Both the position numbers and the translations under genes were made by a program. DNA of 64,000 nt from positions 1 through 64,000 of the forward strand of contig NZ_VAHN01000004.1 of assembly GCF_005796205.1 (NCBI RefSeq). The letters are read 5' to 3'. The notes beneath the pieces are model-generated. The model had not been told where the DNA came from. It saw only the letters and a list, made by a program, of their open reading frames with translations, and did no database searches. Numbering within the stretch: position 1 is the stretch's first letter; every line of letters begins with the position of its first letter. Shown one piece after another: positions 36,451 through 45,968 of this stretch. Source of the DNA: Pseudarthrobacter sp. NamE2. GTDB taxonomy: Bacteria; Actinomycetota; Actinomycetes; Actinomycetales; Micrococcaceae.

Positions 36451-38169
36451 TCATTTTGCTTTGTCGTAGGAGTCTACTACCGCCAGGCTGACCGGGAATT
36501 CCACCGGAATGTGGCCGAACAGCAATTCCTTCGCGGACCGGGCAGCATCCTCGATGGCCCTGATGCACAGGTCCACCCCCTCAGCCGGGGCGTGGACCAT
36601 GACCTCGTCATGAAGGAAGAACACCAGCTCGGCACCCGGTGCGCCGTTTGCGCGCATGCTCCGCAGCCGCCGTCGCAATTCCGCAAGCCAACAGGCAGCC
36701 CAGTCCGCGGCTGAACCCTGCACCACGAAATTGCGCGTGAACCGGCCGCGGGACCGGGCAATGGATTCCGCCCGGCGCTGCTCTTCCGCGGAAGCGGAGC
36801 GCTGGCCCTGGAACCAGCGTTCCGACGGCGGCGGGCTGCTGCGCCCCAGCCTGGTGGTCACCGTCCCGCCGGACTCACCGGTCCGCGCGGCGCGCTCCAC
36901 GAAGTCCACCGCGCGGGGGTAGGTCCGGGCAAGCTGCGGCATGAGGCGGCCCGACTCACCGGACGTGGCACCATACATGGCGCCCAACAGGGCCACCTTG
37001 GCTTTCGCCCGGTCGCCGCCGAAACCCTTCGCTGCGATGCCGGCGTAGAGGTCCTGGTCCCGCGCCGCCTCGGCCATGACAGGGTCCTGCGCCAGCGCCA
37101 CCAGGACGCGCGGCTCCAGCTGGGAGGCGTCGGCCACGATCAGCTTGTAACCGGGGTCGGCATGCACGGCGCCGCGGACCTGACGGGGGATCTGCAGCGC
37201 TCCACCGCCGCGGGACGACCAGCGGCCGGACACCACGCCGCCCACCACATATTCCGGACGGAACCTGCCGCCTGCCACCCACGCATCCAGCCAGGCCCAG
37301 CCGTTTGCGGTGTGCAGCCGGGACAGTTTCTTGTACTCCAGCAGCGGCGCGATCGCGGGGTGCCCGGACTCCCGCAGCTCCCACTTCCGGGTGCTCTTCA
37401 CCTCAATGCCGTTCCGGTGCAGGGCCCGCAGCAGGTCCTGCGGGGAATCCGGGTTCAGGGCGGGCACGTCCAGCAGTTCCCGGAGTTCGGCGGCCAGCAT
37501 CTCCAGCCGGGCGGGCCGGTGGCCCACGGGCGGGCGCGGTCCCAGCTGTTGGGCGAGGATCCCGCTGTGGAGGTCCTCCCGCCAGGGGACACCCGCGTGC
37601 TGCATTTCGGCTGCGATGATGGCGGCAGCGGATTCCGCGGCAAGCAGCAGCTGGAGCCTGCCGCGCCGGTTCTCCCCGGTGCTGGCCGCCGCAAGGGCAG
37701 CCTGCTGGGCGGCGTACTCCGCGCGCAGGCCGTCAAGGGTCTCCCCGGGTGCTGCAACGGTGGCGGGTTCGCCGAAGAGGGCGCCCTGGTCCGCCGGCGG
37801 CCGGGGCGGAAGGAGTGTCCTGGGCGGGAGCGCCAGGTCTTCCACGGGCGTCCTGTCAGCGGTCCGGGCATAGCCGGTATGCGCTGTGAACTCCGAAAAC
37901 GCCAGGATGTTCCCGCAGAGGGCGATGTCGTAGCACCGCTCCACGTCCACCCCGGCCCGGAGAAGTCCCGGGTACCAGTCCTGGGTGCGCCGCCAGATCC
38001 AGCGCGGGGCCGTCCCGTCCGGGTGCCCGTTCTCCAGTTGGCGGACGACGGCGGCGAGGTCCTCGTGCGGGACGATGCGGGGTTTGGGGTTGGCTGGCCG
38101 GGGATCGCCTGCCTGGGTCAGTTCCTGAAGCGCCGCGCCGCGGGGGTGGGCGGCGAGCAGCAGGTACAT
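36451..38169 (-). CDS. DNA polymerase I-like protein without 5'-nuclease
   Basis: A 572-residue family A polymerase from the ATG at 38169 (MYLLLAAHPRG). The palm motifs are intact: motif A is VADASQLEPRVLV, motif B is RAKAKVALLGAMYG and motif C is FFLHDEVMVH. The N-terminal 200 or so residues take the place of the 3'-5' exonuclease domain but lack obvious DxE exonuclease motifs. No 5'-3' nuclease domain exists. Actinobacteria carry this short accessory polymerase in addition to PolA, with no settled function. It is divergent from the ssd/tad operon. Confidence 0.88.
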   Translation of the reverse strand: MYLLLAAHPRGAALQELTQAGDPRPANPKPRIVPHEDLAAVVRQLENGHPDGTAPRWIWRRTQDWYPGLLRAGVDVERCYDIALCGNILAFSEFTAHTGYARTADRTPVEDLALPPRTLLPPRPPADQGALFGEPATVAAPGETLDGLRAEYAAQQAALAAASTGENRRGRLQLLLAAESAAAIIAAEMQHAGVPWREDLHSGILAQQLGPRPPVGHRPARLEMLAAELRELLDVPALNPDSPQDLLRALHRNGIEVKSTRKWELRESGHPAIAPLLEYKKLSRLHTANGWAWLDAWVAGGRFRPEYVVGGVVSGRWSSRGGGALQIPRQVRGAVHADPGYKLIVADASQLEPRVLVALAQDPVMAEAARDQDLYAGIAAKGFGGDRAKAKVALLGAMYGATSGESGRLMPQLARTYPRAVDFVERAARTGESGGTVTTRLGRSSPPPSERWFQGQRSASAEEQRRAESIARSRGRFTRNFVVQGSAADWAACWLAELRRRLRSMRANGAPGAELVFFLHDEVMVHAPAEGVDLCIRAIEDAARSAKELLFGHIPVEFPVSLAVVDSYDKAK

Positions 38170-38305
38170 GCTCCCATTCTGCCCTGTTTCCGATGCCGGT
38201 CCTTTCCGGTGTGCCGTGCTGCCGGCTGCTCCGTATCTTCCCTGCTTTTCCACATAGCGGCCGCTGCGGCTTACGCCGGGCAGGCCGCCAATGGAGAGTG
38301 GCTCC

Positions 38306-39505
38306 ATGAGCAGGCACCAAGTCACCCCGTCCCATTCCGGTCCGGCCTCCGGCGGCTCCCTGCGAACCCCCAGTTTCCGCGACGACGCTGGGCGCTTTCC
38401 CACCGCCGCGGCTGCCGCGGAGCCTGTCCCCGGTTCCTGGCTGCCCGACGGTTCGGCGGAGGTACTGCTGGTGACGTCCTCGGCATTGCTTCGTGCAGAG
38501 GTGGAACGCATCGTGGCTGCTGCCGGTGCGCACCTGCGGGTGGCCGGTGACGCAGCGGAAAGCGGCAGGTATTGGGACTCTGCAGGCGCTGTCCTAGTGG
38601 GCAGCGACGTCCGCGAACTGCCGCCCCGGCGCCATGCGCCGGCCGTGCTGGTGGGACTCGACGGCGAAGGTGACAGCCTGTGGCACCTTGCGGCAGCACT
38701 GGGCGCAGAACGGGTGGCGGTCCTCCCGGATGCGGCTGCCTGGCTGGCGGACTATCTCAGCCGTTCGCGCTCCCCGGAAGCGGGCGGCCTTGTCCTGGGT
38801 GTGACCGGCGGTTGCGGCGGGGCCGGGGCCACCACGGCCGCGGTGTGGATAGCGCAGGCTGCGGCGGGCCTGGGCGTCCGGGTGCTGCTGGTTGACGGGG
38901 ACCCATGGGGCGGCGGGGTTGAGCTTGCCATCGCAGCCGAGGAGGATCCGGGCCTGCGGTGGCCTGACCTCGCCGAGGCCCGGGGCAGCATCGACCCCGT
39001 CCAGCTTTCGGATTCATTGCCTGTGGCGGGCGGTTTTTCTTTTCTTTCGTGGCCTGCCAACAGGGAGCCATCCGTTCCTGTCGCCGCTGCCACCAGCACC
39101 GGTGTACTCGATGCTGCCCGGCGGGGTTATGAGCTGGTGGTGGTGGACATCGGCAGGAGGTCTGAGCCGCTCCAGGCTTTTGCATGGGATTGTGACCGGA
39201 TCCTGGTGGTGGTTCCGGCCCAGCTGAAGGCGGCGGTGGCTGCCGCGCGGCTGCTGCAGGAGTTCCCGCCTGTTGAGGCTGCCCTGCTGGTTCGCGGTAA
39301 ACCCGGTAGTGCTTTGGACGGGTCCCTGCTCTCCGAAGCCATCGGCCTGCCGGTCCAAGGACGGGTCCCGGAACTGCGCGGGGTGCCCGCGGCCATGGAA
39401 TCGGGACGCCTTCTGGACCTGGGCAACCGGCGCAGCGTCCGGCATTTTGCGGCTTCCGTCCTCGACGTGCTCGGAGACGACATGCCCCTTGGCGGGCCGG
39501 CGTGA
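38306..39505 (+). CDS. ssd: Ssd/CpaE-like P-loop ATPase of the tad locus
   Basis: A 399-residue MinD/ParA-like protein; GGAGAG precedes the ATG at 38306. The N-terminal receiver-like domain (about 45-150) is followed by a deviant P-loop, TGGCGGAGATTAA, then LLVDGDPWGGGVEL and VVVDIGRR. It corresponds to Ssd of mycobacteria (a septum-site-determining-like protein) and to CpaE in tad systems, which positions the pilus machine. It is the first gene of a seven-gene run with four-base overlaps. Confidence 0.88.
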   Translation: MSRHQVTPSHSGPASGGSLRTPSFRDDAGRFPTAAAAAEPVPGSWLPDGSAEVLLVTSSALLRAEVERIVAAAGAHLRVAGDAAESGRYWDSAGAVLVGSDVRELPPRRHAPAVLVGLDGEGDSLWHLAAALGAERVAVLPDAAAWLADYLSRSRSPEAGGLVLGVTGGCGGAGATTAAVWIAQAAAGLGVRVLLVDGDPWGGGVELAIAAEEDPGLRWPDLAEARGSIDPVQLSDSLPVAGGFSFLSWPANREPSVPVAAATSTGVLDAARRGYELVVVDIGRRSEPLQAFAWDCDRILVVVPAQLKAAVAAARLLQEFPPVEAALLVRGKPGSALDGSLLSEAIGLPVQGRVPELRGVPAAMESGRLLDLGNRRSVRHFAASVLDVLGDDMPLGGPA

Positions 39506-40719
39506 GTCAGCACGATCCTGCCGGGCGGCGGCGCGACAACCGTCTCCAGGAGGGCCGGCCCCGCCGCGGGGTCGATGCAGGGCTGCTGGAATCGGTCCGC
39601 GAGTCCATGATGGCGGAGGCCGGGGCTGTCACACCGTCACGCGTTGCAGCTGCGGTGCAGGCCACCGGAAGGCTCCTGGGCACCGCGGGTTCACTCGCGG
39701 CGGCGGAACGGATCAGCGCCGAGCTGAACGGGTTGGGGCCGTTGCACGAACTGACCCGTGATCCAGCCACCACGGATATCTTCGTGAACGCGCCGGACGG
39801 CGTCTGGGTTGACCGGGGCCGCGGCATCGAGCGCGCCGGCGTGGTGTTCGACAGCGAAGTACAGCTGCGGGCACTGGCCTGCAGGCTTATTGCCGCAGGC
39901 GGCCGGCGGCTGGACGACGGTTCCCCCTGCGTCGATGTGCGGTTGCCCGGCGGTTACCGCGTCCATGCCGTTTTGCCGCCGGTTTCCACCTCCGGGACCC
40001 TGTTGAGCATCCGCATCCGGCGGGAGCGGGTGTTCGCAATGGACGAGCTCCGGGCAACCGGGATGTTCGGGCTGCGCCTGCACAAAGTGCTGGAACTGAT
40101 TGTCGAGCGTAGGCTGAGCTTCCTGGTCAGCGGCGCCACAGGGTCTGGGAAGACTACCCTGCTGTCCACCCTCCTGGGATTGTGTTCCCCAGCGGAACGG
40201 CTGGTGCTCATCGAGGATGCGGCCGAACTCAACCCGGTCCACCCGCACGTGGTGTCGCTCGAATCCCGACACGGGAACCTGGAAGGCGGCGGCCAGGTGG
40301 ACCTCGGCGAACTGGTGCGCCAGGCCTTGCGGATGCGTCCGGACCGCCTGGTGGTTGGTGAATGCCGCGGCGCGGAAGTCCGGGACCTGCTGACCGCCAT
40401 GAACACCGGCCACAGCGGCGGTGGCGGCACCATTCACGCGAATACTGCCGCCGCGGTGCCGGCCAGGTTGGCGGCCCTGGGCGCACTGGCCGGGCTTGGA
40501 CCTGAGGGGGTGCGGCTGCAGGCGGCCAGCGCCCTCGACGTGGTTATCCATGTTGACCGGACGTTAAGGGGGCGGGAAGTGTCCTGCCTCGGCGTCGTCA
40601 CGGACGGGCCGGAAGGGCTGGTGGTTGTTCCCGCGCTGGAAACAGCAGCCGGAGTTCCCGGTCCTGCCTGGCCGGCGCTTGCAGCCCGGTTGGGCGTTGA
40701 CGCCGGGGAGTTCCCGTGA
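39502..40719 (+). CDS. tadA: TadA/CpaF secretion ATPase
   Basis: A 405-residue hexameric ATPase of the type II/IV secretion superfamily driving Tad pilus assembly. The Walker A is SGATGSGKTTLLS. The Asp box is in VLIEDAAELNPVHP, the Walker B is in RMRPDRLVVGECRGAEV, and the His box is in GHSGGGGTIHANT. The N-terminal domain includes ITDIFVNAPDGVWVDR-like sequence (TTDIFVNAPDG). It starts on GTGA overlapping the previous stop. Confidence 0.95.
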   Translation: MSQHDPAGRRRDNRLQEGRPRRGVDAGLLESVRESMMAEAGAVTPSRVAAAVQATGRLLGTAGSLAAAERISAELNGLGPLHELTRDPATTDIFVNAPDGVWVDRGRGIERAGVVFDSEVQLRALACRLIAAGGRRLDDGSPCVDVRLPGGYRVHAVLPPVSTSGTLLSIRIRRERVFAMDELRATGMFGLRLHKVLELIVERRLSFLVSGATGSGKTTLLSTLLGLCSPAERLVLIEDAAELNPVHPHVVSLESRHGNLEGGGQVDLGELVRQALRMRPDRLVVGECRGAEVRDLLTAMNTGHSGGGGTIHANTAAAVPARLAALGALAGLGPEGVRLQAASALDVVIHVDRTLRGREVSCLGVVTDGPEGLVVVPALETAAGVPGPAWPALAARLGVDAGEFP

Positions 40720-41486
40720 TTTTCCTGCTTGCGGCAGCCCTGGGTTGCGCAGTTGTCCTGCTGCTGAAACCGCCGCATGGGGCACCGGCACGGCTTCGTT
40801 ATCTGGCAGGACAAAGCCCGGGACAGGCCCGGACCGCTCCCCGGATCAGGGTCCTGCTGTTGGCGCGTCCCGGAACCGCCGGGAAGCGGAACCCCGGAAC
40901 GGCCCCCATGACCGTGCTGGTGCAGCAACTCGCCGCACTGCTGAAGGGCGGCCGGACACCGGGCAGGCTTTGGGACGAATTATGGATGTTGTATGCGGGC
41001 GCAGAGTCCGCCCACCGGCTGCCTCTTGGGTCTGTCGCTGTGCTGGCGGCCGCCAGGGCAGCGGCAGCTGAAGGCGCCCCGGTGTCTGCAGCAATTCGGA
41101 AGGCTTTGCCCGGGGCACTGCCGCTCCGGAGCCGTGAAGCCGGAATTTGGTCGGAACTGGCGGCATGCCTGGACATCGCGGAAGCCAGCGGCTGCCCCCT
41201 GGCCGGCGTGCTGACACGCTTCGCTGCACAGCTCGAAGTGGAAGACGACGCCGACGCCGCCCGGCAGACGGCGCTGGCGGGTCCCAAGGCAACAGTGCGG
41301 CTGCTGACCTGGCTGCCTCTGATGGGGCTGGGACTTGGCGCTGCGCTGGGGGTCGATCCACTTGCTATCCTGCTGGGCACGCCGCTGGGGCTGGCCGCGC
41401 TGGCTGCCGGGGTTGGCCTGACCGTGGCCGGCAGAATCTGGTCCGCACGGCTGGTGGCCGCTGCTGCCGGTGGAAGAGCGCCATGA
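40716..41486 (+). CDS. tadB: TadB-like inner-membrane platform protein
   Basis: A 256-residue type II secretion F-domain protein. An N-terminal hydrophobic segment is followed by a helical domain with QQLAALLKGGRTPGRLWDEL and EIASCLDIAEASGCPL-like sequence (ELAACLDIAEASGCPL). Two C-terminal helices (LLTWLPLMGLGLGAALGV, and LGLAALAAGVGLTVAG) complete it. It forms the pilus assembly platform with TadC and overlaps both neighbours by four bases. Confidence 0.88.
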   Translation: MIFLLAAALGCAVVLLLKPPHGAPARLRYLAGQSPGQARTAPRIRVLLLARPGTAGKRNPGTAPMTVLVQQLAALLKGGRTPGRLWDELWMLYAGAESAHRLPLGSVAVLAAARAAAAEGAPVSAAIRKALPGALPLRSREAGIWSELAACLDIAEASGCPLAGVLTRFAAQLEVEDDADAARQTALAGPKATVRLLTWLPLMGLGLGAALGVDPLAILLGTPLGLAALAAGVGLTVAGRIWSARLVAAAAGGRAP

Positions 41487-42094
41487 CCGCAAACAGTATG
41501 ACCGCTCTTGCCGTCTTCCTGGTGCTCGCGGCTGCAACCTGCCTCGCCCGTGCGGGAGGGGGCAACCCTGGGAAACGGCTGCGCAAACTGCCCCTTGCCG
41601 TGGTCAATGGCGACGGATCGGTTTATGAGGCGGCAACCGCGCGGAGCCGGGGCGCACCCGGCCTCCGCGATACCGCCATGATGCTCGAACTGGTGGCAGC
41701 CATGCTGGACGCCGGTGCCAGCATCGGACGCTCCCTGGAACTTGTGGCGGCGTCGGCTTCGGCACGGTACAGCGATGCCCTGCGGCCGGTGGTGTCCGCC
41801 TTGGCCATCGGCGCCGACTGGGACACCGCCTGGCGCAGTTCCGCTGTGCGGCTGCCCGAGGTGCTGGAACTGCGTGACGCCCTCGGGTTTGCGGCGCTGA
41901 CGGGTGCCCCCTCCTCGGCCATCCTGTACGCCCAGGCGGCAAGGCTTCGCCGGGAACGGTTCCGGACAGCGGAGAAACGTGCCGCCTCACTCGGGGTGAA
42001 GCTTGTGGTCCCGCTCGGACTGTGTTCGCTTCCGGCCTTCATTTGCCTGGGTGTGGTCCCCGTGCTGCTGGCGCTGGTTCCCTCGGGCGGCTAG
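41483..42094 (+). CDS. tadC: TadC-like inner-membrane platform protein
   Basis: A 203-residue type II secretion F-domain protein starting at the ATG at 41483. An N-terminal membrane helix is followed by the F-domain core MMLELVAAMLDAGASIGRSL and FRTAEKRAASLGVKLVVPLG, and a C-terminal helix FICLGVVPVLLALV. It partners TadB. The end of the gene is followed by 143 bases before the pilin gene. Confidence 0.88.
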   Translation: MTANSMTALAVFLVLAAATCLARAGGGNPGKRLRKLPLAVVNGDGSVYEAATARSRGAPGLRDTAMMLELVAAMLDAGASIGRSLELVAASASARYSDALRPVVSALAIGADWDTAWRSSAVRLPEVLELRDALGFAALTGAPSSAILYAQAARLRRERFRTAEKRAASLGVKLVVPLGLCSLPAFICLGVVPVLLALVPSGG

Positions 42095-42237
42095 AAAACC
42101 CGCCCAGTTCTCCTCCACACCACCAAACCGCTCCGGCTTTTCCACTTAGCCGATGAGATGGCTTACCGTCCCCTACCCCGGGCGGAAGAGTCACAACTGC
42201 CGGCAACATCACCGGCCCCAGGAAAGGAAAACACCAC

Positions 42238-42585
42238 ATGTCCATGAACCACCACCGCCGCTACTACGCCGGATCTGCTGTGCCTGCCGCTTCACGTTCC
42301 GGCGGCCCCGTCCGGAGCGGCAACCGGCGCCGCGATGCACACGCGAACACCGGCGGCACCCTGCCGGGCAACGTCGTGGAGCTCTACCCCGGCGCCAGTT
42401 TGCCACCAAAGCACCGCAGCTCAGTCAGGCTGGCGGGATCCGAGGCCGGCATGGCCACCGCCGAGTATGCCATCGCCACCCTGGCGGCCGTGGGGCTGGC
42501 CGGGCTGCTCGTCTTCATCCTTCGAAGCGAGGAGGTGCGGGGCTTCCTGCTGACCCTGATCCGCACCGCGTTGGCCTTGCCGTGA
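42238..42585 (+). CDS. DUF4244 Flp-pilin-like protein
   Basis: A 115-residue protein with a long basic N-terminal region (1-65) before a pilin-like segment, SEAGMATAEYAIATLAAVGL, then LLVFILRSEEVRGFLLTLI. The G-M-A-T-A-E-Y motif corresponds to the prepilin cleavage site and the Glu5 of Flp pilins. It is the probable major pilin subunit of this Tad system. A ribosome site (GGAAAGGAAAA) precedes it. No prepilin peptidase gene is seen in the window. Confidence 0.85.
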   Translation: MSMNHHRRYYAGSAVPAASRSGGPVRSGNRRRDAHANTGGTLPGNVVELYPGASLPPKHRSSVRLAGSEAGMATAEYAIATLAAVGLAGLLVFILRSEEVRGFLLTLIRTALALP

Positions 42586-43067
42586 GCGGGGCTCCGGCCG
42601 CCCGGCGGGACCGGAGAACGGGAACGGGCCTTTCCGTCCAATGCACCCGCGGAGCGAGGTTCCTCAGGGGACATCATGCGCCGTACTTGTCCCGCGGTGC
42701 CGTCACCGCAGAGTTTGCCGTGGTCCTGCCCGCGGTGGTGGCTCTGCTGGCCTTGCTCCTGACGGGGGCCTCGGCCGGGGTCACGCAACTGCGGATCGAG
42801 GAAGGGGCGCGGGCGGGAGCACGGGCGCTGGCAAGGGGCGAGGATCCGGCCGCTGTCCAAAGGACTGTCAGGACACTTGCCGGGGAGACGGCTGTTGCAT
42901 CGGTCTCCGGCGAGGGCGGGTGGTACGGCGTCACTGTCACTGACAGGGTGGGCGGGCCCTTGGGGTCGTCGATTCCCTGGACGCTGACCGCCAGGGCTTC
43001 CTCCCGGAGCGAGACTCCTGCCGCTGGCCATGCCGGCGGGTCGGCCGGCGGCAGGGACAGCACATGA
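42582..43067 (+). CDS. TadE-like pseudopilin
   Basis: A 161-residue protein with a GTG start overlapping the pilin stop. After a basic N-terminus the segment RGAVTAEFAVVLPAVVALLALLL is the TadE-type prepilin motif and membrane helix (cleavage likely at G-A-V-T-A-E), written here as RGAVTAEF and LPAVVALLAL. The rest is extracytoplasmic. It is probably a minor pilin. Confidence 0.82.
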   Translation: MSGAPAARRDRRTGTGLSVQCTRGARFLRGHHAPYLSRGAVTAEFAVVLPAVVALLALLLTGASAGVTQLRIEEGARAGARALARGEDPAAVQRTVRTLAGETAVASVSGEGGWYGVTVTDRVGGPLGSSIPWTLTARASSRSETPAAGHAGGSAGGRDST

Positions 43068-43441
43068 GCGGTGGTGAAGAGGGGCAGAGCAACCTTTTGT
43101 GCCACGGCGAGCGGGGTTCGGGAACAATCCTGGCGGCGGGGCTGGCGCTCGTGGTGATGACTGCGATGGCCATGATGCTGCTTTTGGCCCAGGCGGCTGT
43201 GCAGGCCAGCAGGGCGGCCTCCGCCGCTGATCTTGCTGCCCTCGCGGCCGCCGACGCGCTCCGCGGCATCACCACGGGTCAACCCTGTGCTGTTGCTGCG
43301 GAGGTGGCGTCCCGCCATGCCGCCGTACTCCTGGATTGCATGGAAGGGCCGGGGCAGACAGTTGAGGTCCGGACGGTGCTGAACGAGGGATCGGTATATG
43401 GCCGCGCAACCGGCCGGGCACGGGCCGGGCCTCCGCCGTAA
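43064..43441 (+). CDS. Rv3654c-type TadE/G-like protein
   Basis: A 125-residue protein starting on ATGA at the TadE stop. GERGSGTILAAGLALVVMTA is the usual N-terminal motif of this family, called the helicase/secretion neighbourhood TadE-like protein. It is followed by a helix and AADLAALAAADAL. It is the last gene of the operon. The helicase gene that gives the family its name converges on it 51 bases downstream. Confidence 0.85.
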   Translation: MSGGEEGQSNLLCHGERGSGTILAAGLALVVMTAMAMMLLLAQAAVQASRAASAADLAALAAADALRGITTGQPCAVAAEVASRHAAVLLDCMEGPGQTVEVRTVLNEGSVYGRATGRARAGPPP

Positions 43442-43492
43442 CCGGACCGGTGATCCCGCCGTTACTGACCGTGGCTCTGGCCGTTCTGGGGC

Positions 43493-45880
43493 TCAGGCGG
43501 GACGGAAACCGACGCTCGGTTCACTGGCTGCCGCAGGCTCGGTGGCGTCCTTCAACAAAACCTCCAGGAGGGTCACGGCAGCGTGTTTGTCCAGCGGATT
43601 GTTCTTGTTGCCACACTTGGGGGACTGCACGCAGGACGGGCAGCCGGAATCGCACTCGCAGGCCTTGATCGCGTCCCGGGTGGCAGCCAGCCACACTTTC
43701 GCCTTGTCGAAGCCGCGCTCGGCGAAGCCCGCGCCGCCGGGGTGCCCGTCATACACGAAAATGGTGGGCACCCCCGTGTCGGCGTGCAGTGCTGTCGATA
43801 CACCGCCGATGTCCCACCGGTCGCTGGATGCCACCAGGGGCAGGAGCCCGATGGCAGCATGTTCCGCCGCATGCAGGGCACCGGGAAACTGGGCTTCGAT
43901 GAGGCCGGCGGCCGTCAAGGACCTGTTGTTCACCACGAACCACACGGCCTTCGTGAACAGTTCCCTGGCGCCGAGATCGAGAGGTTCCTCGCCGAGGATC
44001 TCGTTCGAGATCAATGCTTTCCGCTGGAAGGAAACCACCTGTGTGGTGACCTTTACGTCGCCGAAGTGGACGGTGATGTCACCCCACTGCATGGTCCGCT
44101 GGGTGTCCAGCACTTCGATCTGGGTCACGTCCCGCGCGGTGGTGTAGTAGTCGGGGTTGGCGCGGCGGACCACCACGCAGTGGTCGTCCTCGTTCAGGTC
44201 CTCCACCACATACGTGTCGCCCTGATGGACATAGACGGCGCCGTTGTGGGCCTGGTAGTGGGTCTGCGGTGAGTCCATCGTTCCCAGGAGGGAACCGGTG
44301 TCGGCATCCACAATGCTGACGGGCCCGCCGCCGTCGGCGCGCAGGTTGACCATGGCGGCGGCGCTCTGCGAATGGGTCCAGAACCAGCCGGCCGGCCTGC
44401 GGCGGAGGTAGCCCTGGGCCACCAGCTTGTCCAGCAAACCCTCAGTGGTTGGGCCGAACAGGTCCAGTTCGCCCGGGCCAAGCGGGAGCTCCGCCGCTGC
44501 AGCGCACAGGTGCGGGCCCAGGACATAGGGGTTGGACGGGTCGAAAACCGTGGCCTCGACGGACACGTCGAAGATCGCTTCGGGGTGGTTGACCAGGAAG
44601 GTATCCAAGGGGTCGTCACTTGCCACAAAGGCCGCGAGGGCCTCCTGGCCCGCCCTGCCGGCCCGCCCGATCTGCTGGAACAGGCTGGCCCGGGTTCCCG
44701 GCCAGCCTGCCACCAGGACGGCGTCCAGGCCGGAGATGTCGATACCCAGCTCCAGCGCAGAGGTGCTCGAAACTCCCAGCAGGCGGCCGGACCTCAGTGC
44801 CTTTTCCACGGCCCGGCGTTCCTCGGGCAGGTAGCCCGAGCGGTAGGCGGCCACCCGCTGGGGAAGGCTCGGATCCACCTCGTCCAGCAGGCGCTTGGTG
44901 ATTGAGGAAATGGTTTCGGCGCCCCGCCGGGACTTGATGAAGGCAATGGTGCGTATCTGGGCGGACACCAGGTTGGCCAGCAGGTCCGCTGTTTCGGCCA
45001 CCGCCGTGCGCCGTTCCTTCGCGCCGTTCTCGCCCTTGACCTCGGTCAGGGCCGGTTCCCAGAGCGCCACGGTGGTGGCACCGTGCGGCGAACAGTCCGT
45101 GGACACCGCTTGGACGGGAGCGCCAATGAGCCGGGAGAAGGAAGCGTCAGGGTCCGAGGCCGTCGCCGAGGCGGCAATGAAGACGGGCTCGGGGAAGGAG
45201 GTGCCGGCCCCGTAGTAGGCACACACGCGGCGCAGCCGCCGCATCAGGTTGGCCACATGGGACCCGAACACTCCACGGTAGCTGTGGGCCTCGTCCACAA
45301 TCACATAGCGCAGGCGGCGGAAAAACCCGGCCCACCAGGCATGGTTCGGGAGGATGCCGAAGTGGAGCATGTCAGGGTTGGCCAGGATGAAGTTGGCGTG
45401 GTCCCGGATCCAGCGCCGTGCTGCGGGATCGGTGTCCCCGTCGTACGTTTCCGCCCTCACCGTGGGCAGTTCCAGGGCGCGGATGGCGCTCAGCTGATCG
45501 GCAGCCAGCGCTTTGGTGGGGGACAGGTAGAGGGTGACAGCGCCGTCGTCGTGGATCTTTCCCGGATCAGCGAGGACGCGCAGTTCCGAGCGGTGTATGG
45601 CGTCGAGCGCGGGCAGCTGGTAGGCGAGTGATTTTCCTGAGGCCGTTCCTGTCGCCACCACCACATGCCTGCCGTTGTGGGCGGTATCGGCCGCTTCGAC
45701 CTGATGACGGTACGGTTCCTGGATACCCCGTGAACCGTAGGCGGCCACCAAATCGGGGTGCACCCAGGACGGCCACGGCTGGTGCACAGCCGCACGCGCC
45801 GGAATGGTGTGGACATGACGGAGCTGTTCCGGTTCCGGGCTGCGGCCCAGCAGCGGAAGCAGGGAGTCATGGGGGTTCAC
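43493..45880 (-). CDS. DEAD/DEAH-box helicase with DUF1998 (MrfA-like)
   Basis: A 795-residue SF2 helicase with a GTG start. Motifs are ATGTASGKSLAYQLP (Walker A), LSPTKALAADQL, IVDEAHSYRG (DEAH) and IGRAGRAG (motif VI). The C-terminal DUF1998-like region has a cysteine cluster, CECDSGCPSCVQSPKCGNKN, a zinc site shared with MrfA of Bacillus and yeast Hrq1. Such enzymes act in mitomycin-lesion or crosslink repair. It converges on the tad locus, an arrangement conserved among actinobacteria. Confidence 0.92.
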   Translation of the reverse strand: MNPHDSLLPLLGRSPEPEQLRHVHTIPARAAVHQPWPSWVHPDLVAAYGSRGIQEPYRHQVEAADTAHNGRHVVVATGTASGKSLAYQLPALDAIHRSELRVLADPGKIHDDGAVTLYLSPTKALAADQLSAIRALELPTVRAETYDGDTDPAARRWIRDHANFILANPDMLHFGILPNHAWWAGFFRRLRYVIVDEAHSYRGVFGSHVANLMRRLRRVCAYYGAGTSFPEPVFIAASATASDPDASFSRLIGAPVQAVSTDCSPHGATTVALWEPALTEVKGENGAKERRTAVAETADLLANLVSAQIRTIAFIKSRRGAETISSITKRLLDEVDPSLPQRVAAYRSGYLPEERRAVEKALRSGRLLGVSSTSALELGIDISGLDAVLVAGWPGTRASLFQQIGRAGRAGQEALAAFVASDDPLDTFLVNHPEAIFDVSVEATVFDPSNPYVLGPHLCAAAAELPLGPGELDLFGPTTEGLLDKLVAQGYLRRRPAGWFWTHSQSAAAMVNLRADGGGPVSIVDADTGSLLGTMDSPQTHYQAHNGAVYVHQGDTYVVEDLNEDDHCVVVRRANPDYYTTARDVTQIEVLDTQRTMQWGDITVHFGDVKVTTQVVSFQRKALISNEILGEEPLDLGARELFTKAVWFVVNNRSLTAAGLIEAQFPGALHAAEHAAIGLLPLVASSDRWDIGGVSTALHADTGVPTIFVYDGHPGGAGFAERGFDKAKVWLAATRDAIKACECDSGCPSCVQSPKCGNKNNPLDKHAAVTLLEVLLKDATEPAAASEPSVGFRPA

Positions 45881-45968
45881 CCCAATATTGTTTCACCCGG
45901 CTGGAACCGCTGAGGGACCGGTTCGCCCACGGGGAAACACGGCACGCCACGCGGTAGAGACCCAGGGG

